In this document: positions 46,753 to 59,173 of the stretch, one piece after another
Numbering within the stretch: the stretch's first letter is position 1
Layout: every line of letters starts with the position of its first letter
Assembly: GCF_021130785.1 (NCBI RefSeq)
Contig: NC_060214.1
Coordinates: 186,001-250,000 of the forward strand
Source: Homalodisca vitripennis
Taxonomy: Eukaryota; Arthropoda; Insecta; Hemiptera; Cicadellidae
Direction: 5' to 3'
Length of the DNA stretch: 64,000 nt
The notes under the pieces: model-generated
Told to the model about the DNA's origin: nothing
The model's input: the letters and a program-made list of their open reading frames with translations, nothing else
Databases searched by the model: none
Made by a program: the position numbers and the translations under genes

Positions 46753-47352
46753 GTGAATCGCCCTGTCCGCTCTATGGCACCTTCCTTGCCCAAAGTAGAT
46801 CCCCTTACTATCTGGCTATCCATAAAAGAAATCAAACTTGAAGCACTAATTGATACAGGCTCCACATACTCAATAATATCTGGGTCAGTCTTTAAGGATC
46901 TACAGAAAGGTAAAGGGTTTTACGTCAACTCACTTAACACCAGAACTCAAGCCATGACAGCGAATGGTACTTACATGAATTTCCAAAAACAGATTAAATT
47001 GCATTTTAAAATTTTACACCTTTCCTGGACTTTTCCTTTCTTTGTATCAGATAGCCTACCGGTGGCAGTTGTTTTGGGTTTGGACTTTGTAGATCACAGT
47101 AAAATGGTGATCAATGCGGCTCAGCGTAAAATAACTTTTTCCTTTGACACAACCTTAATTATTAATCAATTCCAGGATCAGTCAGCTCAACCCAACATAG
47201 AATCAACTCATACAGCACCAACATTAGGAGAAAACTTGAACACAAAACAAAAACACATTTTAAAAAAACCTATTGCAGCAGTACCCGGATACCATAACAC
47301 CATGCCTTGGCAAAACCAACTTAATATCTTATACCATCCGTATAACAACTAA
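46753..47352 (+). pseudogene. Gypsy protease (retropepsin) and start of RT region
   Basis: The 199-residue frame has the catalytic LIDTGSTYSII (33-43; Asp34, bases 46852-46854) and, downstream, VVLGLDFVD, a retropepsin-type second motif. In the minus copy the same region is fused in frame with gag and RT. In this copy a difference in the A run near 47265 ends the frame early and the RT resumes at 47273 in another phase. Confidence 0.9.
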
Positions 47353-48239
47353 TAAGATTGTCCGCTCAAAACCTTTTCATTATGCTCGTCCCAAACTGAA
47401 AGAGCTAAACAGCCATATTAAAGACCTGTTGAGTAAGGGTATTATTCGTCCTAGTGACTCTCCATATTCAAGTCCGGCGTTTTTAGTCCCGAAAAAGAAT
47501 GGTAAAAAGTCGCATGGTGGTAGACTACCGTCTCATAAATAAGATGGTTGAGCTGGAGAACACTCCCATGCCAACGGTGGAGTCAGCATTCCAGTATTTA
47601 GGGAAGGCTTCTCATTTTTCCCACCTGGACCTTGTAAGCGCTTATAATCAAATTCCTCTTGATGAGAATTCCTAAAAATATACGGCTTTTGTCACAAGCA
47701 CAGGTTGTTACGAGTATAACTATCTGCCCTTCGGCTTAGCTTCCGGTGGCATGGTTTTGGCAAATCTACTTGACAAAGTCTTTGGAGATATAAAATTCAA
47801 ATTCCTTTTTGTTTATTTTGATGACCTAGTTGTCTTCAGTAACAGTTTCAACGAGCATGTACAGCATCTTAAAATAGTTTTAGACAGGCTTAGAGATGCT
47901 GGTCTGACTGTTAGTCCTGAAAAAATGGTTGTGGCATCTCCTAGAATAGAATTCCTGGGTCACATATTTCATAATGGTAAAATCAGTCTAAATCCTGACA
48001 GAAGTAAACCTATCGACTCCTACCCAACACCTAAGAATTTAAAACAACTTTCTAGGTTTCTGGGAATGTGCTCATATTACTCGAGATTCATTAAAGGCTT
48101 TTCTCAGATTTCGGAACCTTTAAATTCTTTAAAAAGAAAGGGCGTTCCATACATATGGGGACCTTCTCAGGAGGAGGCATTCAAAACCCTTAAAGCAATT
48201 TTAGTATCTTCACCTGTTTTGAGGCTACCCGACTTTTGA
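47273..48239 (+). pseudogene. Gypsy reverse transcriptase
   Basis: The fingers start in the frame 47273-47542 (SKGIIRPSDSPYSSPAFLVP), shift at an A run near 47507, have an aberrant patch near 47670, and continue in 47751-48239 with the catalytic YFDD (residues 22-25, near 47814), TVSPEKM, EFLGHIFHNG and the thumb/connection motif SRFLGMCSYYSRFI. The product would copy the element RNA into DNA. The last ~10 bases before 48239 mark the limit of the inverted repeat. Confidence 0.93.
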
Positions 48240-48610
48240 AAAACCCTTCACGTTGCAGACCGATGCCTCTGGCACGGCTGTGGGTGCGGTCTTGTCCCAG
48301 GAAACTTTTGATGGCAGCCTAGCACCTGTTGCTTACGCCAGTCGTGCCCTGAACCTCCATGAAAAGAACTACTCAACCTTTGAACTGGAGGCTCTCGCTG
48401 TTGTGTTTGCCTTGGAAAAGTTCAGAACTTACTTAGAGCATAGATAATTTTCTCTTTTTGTGGATAATAGTGCTCTTTCCTGGTTGCTGAACCACCCCAG
48501 GCAAATTGGAAAAATAGCACGATGGATTGCCTTAATAAACACATTTAAATTTCAAGTCAGTCACATTAAGGGCAAAGAGAACGTTGTTGCAGACTGCCTC
48601 TCTCGTTTGT
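48240..48610 (+). pseudogene. Gypsy RNase H
   Basis: The frame 48253-48447 starts [16 protein letters not shown] (first catalytic Asp) and includes [20 protein letters not shown] (catalytic Glu). It is interrupted by an in-frame TAA at 48445-48447, after which the same frame resumes with FVDNSALSWLL (catalytic Asp) and ends GKENVVADCLSRL. RNase H removes RNA from the RNA-DNA hybrid. This part is absent from the inverted copy. Confidence 0.9.
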
Positions 48611-49947
48611 ACGAGGAAGACCCCACAACTCCCCAACAACATGACACAAGTTCAACACTTTCAACAAACAAACCCAAAAATCCTACCTCAAAATGTTTAG
48701 TTCTTTTCTCTCTACCAGAAGCCTTCCAAGACATAAGAGAACATCAAGCCCTAGACCCAGAATTAGAAAATATAATTAAGTCAATTAAGTCTGGACAACA
48801 CCCTCCAAACTATGAAATAATTGATAATGTCTTAGTTTATAAAACCCCTTCCCAGAGCAGACCACGTGTTGTTGTTCCCAAAAAACTACACCACATGCTA
48901 TTTGCCATGTATCACACGTCCCCAGTTGGAGCACATTTGGGAATCTCCAAAACACTAAATCGGTTAAAAAGAATATTTTACAGTTCTGATCTTACTACAA
49001 CAATAACTAACATGGTTAAATCATGCTTGCAGTGCCAGCGCTGTAAGCAAGCCCCAAACACAAAATATGGTTATCTATCGTCTGATTTAGCACAAAGACC
49101 TTTTGAAAAGATCATGATCGACTATGTTGGTCCTCTCCCTAGAACTAAACGTGGTCACCAGTGGCTACTAACCATTGTAGACGCATTTAGCAAATATTCA
49201 GTCATGATCCCTACTAAGAATTCAACAGCTCTAACTACAGTAAATGCCCTTAAACGAGGCCTATTTTCCTACTTTGGGTTTCCCCAGTCTATGGTCTCCG
49301 ATTCTGGCAGTTGTTTCAAATCTCATCAGTTCAAAAACATGTGCGATGAGCTTGGGATTAAACACATTAGGACTTCTCCTTATTACCCAAAAAGTTCGCA
49401 CGCTGAACGTGTGAACAAAAATATCGGAGTTGCCTTGCGAATTTTCCACCACAAAGACAATACTCAGTGGGATGAAAACCTACATTATTTTCAAACCGCC
49501 TTTAATTCTTCTAAGCATGAGAGCACTGGCACATCACCCTCTGAAATATTTTTGGGATACACTATCCGCACTCCTTTGGAAAATAAATGGAATCTTGACC
49601 AACTTCTAGAACCTAATTCTGAACCAAGAAACATGGAACAGAGATGGAGTAAAGCTCTAGACAATCTGATCCGTGCTAAGGATAAAGTATCCAAACAGTA
49701 TAATAAAGGTCGAGCACAGGTTCCCTTTAGAGTGGGTGATACAGTTATGTATCGACTATTTAACCTGAGTAATGCACCCAAACACATCTCAGCCAAGTTG
49801 CAGCCTATGTGGTCTAAACCTTTGGAAATTGAGACCTTTACTTCCCCTGTAACAGTTGCCTTGCGTGACCCAAAAACCAAGAAATTTGTGAGGTCAGCAC
49901 ATGTATCCCATATTAAAAAGTGCATTCTCCCAACTCCACGACAATGA
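48611..49947 (+). CDS. Gypsy integrase
   Basis: Part of an open frame 48460-49947 (495 residues) that begins with the end of RNase H. Zinc-binding HHCC: His152, His159, Cys189, Cys192. Catalytic triad: Asp221 (DYVGPLP), Asp281 (SDSGSCF), Glu316 (HAERVNK), with 34 residues between the last two, as in Gypsy groups whose motif ends in ERVN. The C-terminal part (LQPMWSKPLEIETFTSP) resembles the GPY/F module; no chromodomain follows. This is the longest undamaged coding stretch of the element. Integrase joins the cDNA ends to target DNA. Confidence 0.94.
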
Positions 49948-51797
49948 TCTGCCACTAGATATTTCCTCTATTCCGAAAAAGCCATTGTGATATTAGGTTT
50001 AATTTGAGTTTATTTTCATTCTTCTTTCATTTTACACCTTACAAATAACATTTCCTTTTCTTTTTCTACTCTTCTTTGGGACCCTGCATTGGTGGCTCTG
50101 CCTGGCACTGAGGTGGATTTGGCTAAGGAGTTCACCTGCGTGTGCTCTCCTCTTGCTACCTGGTGTTGGGTTTGGCAATTCTGATGTTTGGTCCAAACTG
50201 TCTACTATACACTTACACGGGGATGGGTGGTTATGAGATCTGCCGTTTAAATTTTTTTTGTTTGAAGTATTTACAGCTTCCTTGATTTAGCATTTATTTA
50301 TATATTTTTTCAGTAATCTATAATGGGAGCAGCGACAGTCTCATTGCCTCCTATGCGCAACCCCAAACACACTTCATTAACACATCTTTAACTATCTCTA
50401 TCCTATTAATTAATTATTTTTTTTGTTAAGTTATAACTTAAGGCTTTTAGGGATAGAGAATAATTTGTATCGATAAATGCTTTAGAACCGACATTATTGA
50501 GCTTTTCCCTTATAGTCGACTTTTCAACAAAGTTTTCTCCTATATACAACTAGGCTAAAGCTATAGCGAAGCACTCACGCCAGTTAGTCAATCGTTATTT
50601 ATTGCTATAAATGTTTATCTCTGTGTAATTTAGTGTTCGTGTATGGTTTTTCGTGATAGATATTACTTTGTATTTTCGAGCATGCATGTTACGACCTTAT
50701 AATGGTCAGTTATATGTATATTTATTTGTATGTGTTAGTTATACAGAGTGGTTATCCTATCCACATATTAATGGTTATTACCAATCATTTCCTGGCCTAC
50801 TAACTCTGAGCCAACAGGAGTTTTTTTTTCTCTTGAGTTATTGTTTGTTGGCCCATTCCTTCTCGATCTGAACACTCCATTTAGGGTACACTACTCGCCA
50901 TATGTCACCAAACAATCTTGAAAAACTAATAGGGTAGATAAGTTTAAAGAACTTGTTAGCAGACCAATTCTCCTCTTTCCTTGCCTCTTATGACTGTAGT
51001 CACTGGGAGACCTCATCATTTAGATTTGGATTTATTTTTCCAATGGCCATTTCATCTTTTCACCACCTTTCCTGTATTTCAAATTTTGAAAGAATATGAA
51101 CAAACAATTAATTGTATATGTTCTTCCAGAGAGGTCATGGGGACCTTTCACTCCCTCTCATTCTGCGTCCGGTAGATTGGCTTGTTGGCAGCAGGCTTGT
51201 CTCCCGCTGCGGGAGGGGGGGAGGGAAGTAAGGGGAACAGGACTAGGATTATGGCCAGCTACGATGGAAGAAATATTCTATGAGTTACACAAGAATAAAA
51301 TTTCCTTAACTTCTCCTTTCCTACTTGGCCTATTTTTGGAGGGAAATCTGAGTCTGATGATGGGGCTGAGTGAAGGTTGTGATTCTCAGTCAAACACGGT
51401 TTCCAGATTCCTGATTCCTTTTACCTAGACTACCTTCTATAATTTAATTAAACTTTTTAAAGAAGCCCAACCTTAACCTTGGAAAAGTTAGAAGTTTTTA
51501 GCAGGTATGTGACATATTGGTGATAGATAGATCTTAGTTGCTTTCCACTTATGGGTTGAAGTTGTCTGTGGTTGAGGACTGGAGCTGTTCAGCGAGAATG
51601 GGCGCGGTTTCTGCACCGCCTTTCTGCATGGTAGTGTTATTTGAATATTTTAGTAAACTCTGCGTTCTAGTTTAAGAATTTTGGCTCAATTTAACCATAA
51701 CTGGTTCACTTCCAAATAACTTTCCTCTCACCCTTTCTACCACTCTTAATGGCTAAGCCTTCGAACTCCTCGGAGAAGGAGGGGAGGATGCGGCGAG
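49948..51797 (+). other. Gypsy element 3' non-coding part with purine tract
   Basis: About 1.85 kb. Small frames (50653-50871, 50981-51175, 51096-51428) show no envelope features such as a signal peptide followed by a terminal membrane anchor, and I recognise none. A purine tract, ggagaaggaggggagga (51772-51788), probably primes plus-strand synthesis, though it sits 9 bases before the LTR rather than against it. Confidence 0.7.
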
Positions 51798-52215
51798 TGC
51801 CGCTACAGTTTTGAATTTGGCGCGCGTTATCCGTCTGTTGCCGCGAACGCTATAGCCAGCTGCGCCGACCTCTAGCCTTTAGCTCAAACAATAGGAGCCT
51901 CCTACCATCCGGAATTCTTCCGGACAGGTTCTGGTAGGATGGTTCCTGCTAGGTTTTCAGGCTGTGACCGGAGGTTGTGCACACAGAGAGTCGTTGTGCA
52001 GCTTTCGAGCAGGGTGGACCGGGAGAAGTTAGCGTGGGTGGTCTAGATTTTAGTAGCATTTTGTTAGGGAACCTTTCGGAACTATACCCAAATTATTAGT
52101 ATTTATTTAGTCATCAAAGCTGGTTAGGTTTTGGAATAGACGGAATCTAGTGGCGGATCCACGGATTATTCCTCTATAAGGTCCCACCTTCCGGTCGCGA
52201 CGCCACGAGGTCGCA
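51798..52215 (+). repeat. 3' LTR of the Gypsy element, 418 bp
   Basis: Same length and ends as the 5' LTR, two mismatches in 418 bp. It is followed by acacgccaacacacg, unrelated to the sequence left of the 5' LTR. Confidence 0.95.
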
Positions 52216-52349
52216 ACACGCCAACACACGCAGGGTCTTTGCAGCAAAGGCTCAATGTGAACTGGGACTATTTTAATTTACTTTAGGAGAATTTATATTG
52301 TTATTAGGTGGATCTTACTTACACACAAGCTTGATTTTTATTCGTTGAT

Positions 52350-52450
52350 GAGATTAAATATGGAAGTTGGAAGTAAGGAAATTAAATGAAAAATGCCTCT
52401 ATTAAAGATGCGGAGTTAGGGCTGTAAAGCTCTCTCTACCACTCAACCTC
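52350..52450 (-). mobile_element. LINE 3'-end remnant related to 37621-37740
   Basis: On the minus strand: ggttgagtggtagagag, a hairpin-like AGAGCT-ttac-AGCCCT (one mismatch), aactccgc and catttttcatttaatttcc. It aligns with the 37.6 kb remnant over about 68 bp without large gaps. Only the 3' end is present. Confidence 0.55.
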
Positions 52451-55400
52451 ATATCGGATATAGTAAATATACAATAATTGAATACAGCAACATTTAAACT
52501 GTTAACACACTTATACTTTTTTTGAAAAATTAAGCAAAACTTCTTCATTCACAAAAAATAACTTATTGTGTTCAAAATGCAATTCTTAATGCAATACAAA
52601 CAAAAGAAAATAAGAATGTTAATGATAAAATAAAAAGAACGATAAAGCAATAACGCTCTAAACAGACGGTCTGACCTCACATAAAGAAGTTTTATAATAT
52701 TCCATAGGAAACCACCAACCAGGCCGAGCAGATACATTTACAATTTCTCTACACAGTATTACTCATAGTTTAGGAGTCGAGAGCCAATTTTCACTGAGTA
52801 ATCACATAAAGTTTTCGGGTGATATAGAAATGCTTCCTATAATTTCTCTCACATTCTCCACCAGAGACTAAATAATAGTGACGTCACGATCAGACAACTG
52901 GATAATAACACTGACAGATATACGCCACTTGAATGTCTGTATGTGTTAAGCTGATACTGACTTATCACAACTAGTGTGGGAATGTTGAGTTTAACTCCAT
53001 TTCCCTCTCCGGTTAGTACATCGTATACATTGTCACATACTTGACAACACTCGAGTACTGGTTCGTCTGAAGAGATCTAAAATATACGGTGATGCGATTC
53101 CCAAATGCTTGTGATTTCCGTGTTCAAAGAGCTTGCAAACTGAACCCATAACATTCTGGTTTTTCAGGCATATATGTTTTTGTTTTTATATTTAGTACAA
53201 TTCATTGTGGTATTGACTTTTTTATATCTCAAATAAGAGTAATTTAACTTTCTACAGGCGAATTAAAAGTAAAATACTTATAATTAGTCACAAATTGTGT
53301 TTTTCAAAAGTAAATATAAAAAACTAGTAGGAACACCCAAAAAAACTTGTACAAAATTTTAAAATATTGTTGGCTTAGAGCAACGAAGCCCTGTCCATCT
53401 CACATCTCAATGGCAAATATTTCTTATAACATTTCCTGTGTATATTTTTATATTCTATTATTAAATAATATAATGTTATTATGTGTTCTATACCTAAATA
53501 CTTCCTTTAAACGTCTCAGGATATAATGAAGTTTTCAGGTGCATCTACGGATTTTACTCATCGAAAATTTAGTTTAAATAGAAAAAGCACGAAGCATAAT
53601 GTATATAAAACAAAAAACTTGTTCCTGTAATCTGAATGCAGGTAAAACCCTCAGCTTTCGTTCAACCTTTCATCGTGAGATGAGACGACTGAAATGTTTA
53701 GTAGCACTTAGCAAGCAGCAAAGTCAAAGATACCAAAGGAATGCAAACCCATTATCGTTAGGATTAGGAGATATGTTTTGATATCAACTTTCCTTCGTTA
53801 AGGAACCTTTCTTCGTGGAAGAGACAACTGAAATGTGTAGTAGCATTTAGCAATCAGCAACAACAACGCCACTAAGGGAATGAAACTCCTTATCATTTGG
53901 GTAACAGGAACTCTACCAAAGCAATGAAATCCCTTATCATTGGGTAGTCTAACTCTCTATCTTCCGTAATATTATATTTATACCATTTATCTCTATAGGT
54001 CATCAAACTAAGACCCTTTTTAGACTTTTCTTAGACACATCACAAGATAAATACAATTTTACGGACACTTTTTTTTAAAACAATGATTTTATTTAAAATC
54101 AATTGTACAATTTTTTTTTAAATATTTTGTTCAACTATGAGAATAAAAGTTTTTAAATCCCCATATCTATATGATTAGATTTTATTACAAAATGCATGTA
54201 GTAAAACTCACACTACTGTAGGATCATCCTGAGCTAAAAAAGGGTATTCAAATATTGAAAACATAAGTTTTTAAAATTGCAAAAAGAAACAAAAGTAAAG
54301 CTATGTAACTATGTAGTAATATCCAGGACAGTATTCAGAGTCGTCTGGATCCTCCTGTTTATAAAATAGATCCTCAAGCTTCCTTTTTTTAAATCCTGGC
54401 CTGGCTAATTTTCTTTTAAAGGTCGTTAGCTGCTTTTTTAATGTTTGCAGTTTAATTTGCTTCATATTTTTGAGCTATTTACCAGATGTTTCCGTTCACT
54501 TAAACCTATATGATCCTTAAATTTACCCTACTTATATAACCATCATTAAATGCACTAACTGCAGTAAAAACACCAAAACTCAGAGTGAAAGATGTCGCAA
54601 AGTTCCAATTGAGGTAAAACAAAAAAAATGTACAACTTAAAAGAGGAGATTTTCATGCATTATAAACAACAAAAAAGTAATGAATATGTATTTCTTTAAA
54701 TATAGAGTTAGAATCCCCTTTTAAGAGAGATGTCTTAACATCAACTTTCATTCTTTAATGAACCTTTCGGCGTTTATGAGATATCTGAAATCTGAAGTAA
54801 CATTCAGCAAGCAGCAACGACCGAGCTGCCAAAGGAACACAGCCCCGTCAATGTGTCAATAGGAAGGGTGCCGTACCGTCAACTGTTGTTTATGAGTCAT
54901 TCAGCGTCTCTGAGGAAATCGGGAGAATGACGACATCGTACATTCCATCTGACTGGAGGCTCTTCACTTAATATTTCAATATCAAAGGGAAGCGGCTTAA
55001 TACTTAAACTAAACTTCTTCATCGTCTGACAGAGTTATCTCATTAAAATTAAGGATTTCCTAATGAGTTATGCACTATTTTTTATACGGATTTTTATAAA
55101 AACCGTTACATTTTGTACCAACTAGTCACGTTTTCATTGAAGTTCATATACTTTTTAGATTTAGTCAAATAAGACAATATATAAAGATACAATGGAGATT
55201 CGTATATGATATAAATTATATGGTTTGGACCCAATCATATAACTGTACAAATTGTAAAATAAGTAATTAATGATGGAGGGTTAAAATTACAGAGCTATAT
55301 TCAAGCTGTAGAAAGGGACAGATAATCCTTCCATTTCTGAGAAATATAAATATTATCAGCACTATTTATTTCAGATAGAATCTTATTGAACAACTTGACT

Positions 55401-55655
55401 AGAAAAAAGAGTTAGTAGAGAGAGTTTTTATATTTTATATTATTATATTTATATTATATATTAAGACATCAGGTTTTTATATTTATATAATAAAGTACAC
55501 CGCCAATTAACAATAAAATTTTACAAAATTTTACACTGTAATGACAAAAATTTTATAAAATATATTGCTCTGATATACGTGTAATATGTTAATCAAATAA
55601 ATGCAGCTTTTAATCAGTTATTTTCAAAACCTTCTCTGCTAGCAATAAATCTACA
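52451..55655. other. AT-rich non-coding stretch with a decayed ~135-bp repeat
   Basis: Three diverged copies of a segment with cctttc, gagac(g)actgaaatgt and agtagca(c/t)ttagca lie at about 53660, 53795 and 54750. Frames at 52549-52737 (-) and 53599-53781 (+) are not recognised. Nothing else seen. Confidence 0.5.
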
Positions 55656-55659
55656 GTAT

Positions 55660-55965
55660 GACAATATCAGATATCAGCATCAGCCAGATAACGAAAACAG
55701 CCAGATACCGGCCACAAACAGATTACGGCCACAGCCAGATACCGGCCACAACCAGATATCGGCCACAACCAGATACCAGCGACAACCAGATACCGGCCAC
55801 AACCAGATACCGGCCACAACCAGTTACAGGCCACAGCTAGATACCGGCCACAACCAGATACCGGCCACAACCAGGTACCGGCCACAACCAGTTACAGGCC
55901 ACAACCAGATACAGGCCACAACCAGATAACGAGCACAACCAGATAAAGGCGGCAGCCAGATGAAA
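55660..55965. repeat. 18-bp minisatellite, about 16 copies
   Basis: The core is accagataccggccacaa, GC-rich in an AT-rich surrounding. Copies vary in the central ccggcc and in accag versus gccag. Open frames on both strands with a 6-residue period are repeat shadows. Confidence 0.95.
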
Positions 55966-56570
55966 GTCACATAACAGTTAAAAGAATATAACGGCTATAT
56001 AGTCTATATGCAGTCTACCTTTCTACTGATTAATCCCGTAGATACGAGTGTCTCATAAAACTCAAAATAAGCCAAGAAATGGTGAATTTGTAAGAATCAA
56101 ACCTTAAATTTAATAGTTATTCCATTAAAAACAAATAGTATACTTTAAAAATAAATTTATTTCAAACAAACGGACAGTTTGTTAGTACTTTAAATAGTAT
56201 AGTTGTTATAAACTGAATCACTACTCTAAAATACAGTTAAAGATTTTGGAAGAGAGAAACATATTTAGACGTAAGGAACTATTTTAAAGTACTCAAGTTC
56301 ATTGTATTATTAAAAAAAAATGGTTTTATGATAATTTTAATTTATTTACATACAATTCTAGTTTTATATATGATGAATTAAAATAAGATATATGTCTTCC
56401 ACATGTATTTTCAATTGTTGAAATCGTCAAAATAAAGTGATTTTCATAAGCCCCGCTTCTTACTATTTGGCTAGCTTTCTAATTCGAATGTGCACCTGAG
56501 GGACAAACTATCACTCTATACGCAGTACATGTAATAAAACAAGTTATACTTAATATAATTGAAAATGCTG

Positions 56571-57530
56571 AAACGAACGAAGACCCTAAGAACCAGCCCA
56601 AGAAGGATTTGACAGGTAGATTCTGGAACAAAGACTTTGAGAACACTGATCTGTTCACTTTGACTGGAAAAGGCTGAAACTGAAAACATACTTTGAGTAC
56701 GAGTCCAAGAACTATTTGACAGGTAGATGCTGGAACAAAGACTGTGAGAACACTCCCCTGCTCACTTTGACTGGATAAAGGCTCTCAGAACTAGCCTAGG
56801 AGCGATTTGACAGTTAGATGCTGGAGCAAAGACGGAAAACCCTACCATTATTGCTATGGCTAGTAGAGGCTATAAAAAAATTCTCAGTAACCTCCCATGT
56901 TCACTTTGATACGTAGTAGCGCAAACATAAACTGTGGAACCTCTGCCATGCTCGTAGTGATTTGTAGAGGTTTGAACATAACCACTAAACAACTAACTGG
57001 ATTGCTTGATAGCTGAAACAAAGCCATGGAAACCCCTCCTCCAATATCGCAGTACATTTAGATGATAAAAGAAAGACCTTAGGAACCCTCCTTAGTTCAA
57101 TTTGCCGGAGAAAGATTTAAGAAATCTCGTTTCGACAAGTAGGAAATTAAAAAATAACTCTTAGAACCCTCTCCTGCTCGCTTCAGAAGTAAATAGTAAG
57201 GACTCTTTTGTGCTCGCGTTCACTGCTATAAGCTGGAAAAAATATGAGAACATTCCTTTGATAGCTTTGACAGGCACAGGTTAGATAAAGATAATGATAA
57301 CCCTCTGTTACAATCTTTGAAAGGTAGATGTTGGAACGATCACTGGGAGAAAATCTCCTGCTCGCGACAGGTCAAAGTTGAAACAAAGACTGAGAAAGCT
57401 CTTGTCAGTTTGAGGCTGAAAGAAATATCTTGAGACTACTTCCATGCTCGCAGTGACTGGTATATGCTAGAAAAAAGACTCTGAAAAGACTCCGTCCCAT
57501 GCTCTCTTGTTTCGTTAAAGGCTGAATAAA
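56571..57530. repeat. Strongly decayed tandem repeat, ~65-70-bp period
   Basis: Recurring words are gacaggtagatgctggaaca, aagactgtgagaacact and cctgctcactttgactgg. Copies are clear at 56600-56830 and increasingly diverged to about 57530. No reading frame runs through. Confidence 0.6.
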
Positions 57531-57688
57531 ACACCTTACAATAATTTCATTTACAAGCTTAGATAACAATCAGTTAAAAAAGGAATACAAATATAACAGA
57601 ATTATATGAGATGTTGAGCACGTGTGTAAAACTTTCCAATACGTAACAAGGCAGATCCTCAACACACAGACAACCTAATAGATCTTAA

Positions 57689-57922
57689 TTGTGTTCCGAT
57701 TTGCTGCAAGAAAGTCTAAATGATGGACAGTCATATTTCCAAGGCGTTGGATCATATTCACAGCACTGTAAATTCATAATTTCAGCTAGTAGATTTCTTG
57801 CCAAAAAGCTTCCTTGGCCTTGTAACAGAAGAGCAAAATTTTACTTAAGATGTTATAAAACAGGTTTTAGAATTGTAAAGAGTAATTTACCGGATTTATC
57901 CTTGTTCATGTTCCAAGTGTGA
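57689..57922 (+). CDS. Unrecognised 77-residue ORF
   Basis: Starts at 57689. Basic, with Cys residues (CNRRAKFYLRCYKTGFRIVKS) and no family I recognise. No conserved partner or splice context is visible in the window. It sits just after the decayed repeat, and base composition does not stand out. Probably chance; listed because the frame is reasonably complex. Confidence 0.15.
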   Translation: MCSDLLQESLNDGQSYFQGVGSYSQHCKFIISASRFLAKKLPWPCNRRAKFYLRCYKTGFRIVKSNLPDLSLFMFQV

Positions 57923-59170
57923 TAAACTTGGAGAGGAACTGTAAGGTGATGTATAAGAGCCACCAATACAAGATTCTTCCTCTAGCCGATTTCCGGGAGT
58001 TAACAGACCGAAAATAATCGATTTACCGCCCGAACTTCTGCCAATCGATTAAACTGAGTGTTTAAGATGTACGTCACCTCTTAACGAGTTTTCAGCTCTT
58101 GTGTATTTACTGGAGACAGATTTACACCATCGTTTAATAACAGTAACGATGTATTAGAATCATATAATTTTTGCACAACTGTTTGAAGTACTAAGCATAT
58201 TGTATTATACAATAGTTAAGGATAGTAGAATAATAATTAGTTACATACTATTATATTTTTGAAATGAAAATCAAGCAATTTACTTGTGTTTTGTGCCATC
58301 ATATTTTACTATTTACGTCTACTATTAGTATTCACCCAGTAAAGAGGTCAATTTTGAAATATATCTTTCAACATCTGAAACACTTTGTGTTTTACACCTA
58401 GTTTTAATCATTGGTTCATTAAAACGGTGTAATACGTTATAACATTAGAATGTAGGGTCCAATACAACTCTATATGCAACTCTATATGTAATATGTAGAT
58501 GTGAACATTTTCCAAAAAACTAGATTTTTCAGTTTTACCCTCTTCTATATTCTAAAGCAGATTATTGTGGCTTGATAGTGTTGGAAATCTCCCAAAAAAG
58601 ACCTTAGGTTTATACATTCTATCGCATGTGATCTGAAACACGAAGTACATTTCGTTGAGAGTCAGTGAGAACTGACACATTACCAAAGGCAGTCATGAAA
58701 TATGTTGCGAGCATTTTTTACAGCTCGTAAAAAATGCCACAGGTGAGAGCTACATTTTCAGTGGTATTTTATATAGATAAATGTGTATTTAAATAACAGA
58801 TTTGTAAAATTTCAAGCACAAAAGCTAAAATAAAGAATACTGGCGAAAAAAAAACCGAATTAAACACCAATTAATTATGAATAAAATCTCTTTAATTTGT
58901 CCTCCCTCTTTTATAAACAAAATAAATATAATCATTTTTTCCAATTTTATTAGTTTCACGTCTCTTGCTATGGTTGCTTAAAAACTTCTTAACAGTACCT
59001 CAGAATAACTATTAATAAATGTATAGTATACATAATATTTCAAATTTATTTATTATTCGTGCGAGGCCTTTTAGAAACGAAGGTTTCCTCGTCAGAGCGC
59101 AACTTGTGTTAAGTAACACTTCTATATATTTTCATTAAAACGATATATTTTTATAACAGTTACTATAAAG
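57923..59170. other. AT-rich non-coding stretch
   Basis: A short inverted repeat gcgagcatttttt / aaaaaatgc near 58708-58738 (gagcattttttacagctcgtaaaaaatgc) is the only local structure I noticed. No gene seen. Confidence 0.5.
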
Positions 59171-59173
59171 CCT

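Larger units (their letters stand above)
43188..52215 (+). mobile_element. Ty3/Gypsy-type LTR retrotransposon, 9.03 kb
   Basis: 5' LTR 43188-43605, leader to about 45403, gag-PR-RT-RH-IN to 49947, a 1.85 kb 3' non-coding part with a purine tract, and 3' LTR 51798-52215. The domain order RT before integrase defines Ty3/Gypsy. No envelope ORF is recognisable. There is no matching target-site duplication: ggggag precedes and acacg follows. Coding regions carry several frameshifts and one nonsense codon. Confidence 0.95.

Noticed and set aside
49948..51797. Envelope gene in the Gypsy element
   Set aside because: Only short frames without signal peptide, cleavage site or membrane anchor.
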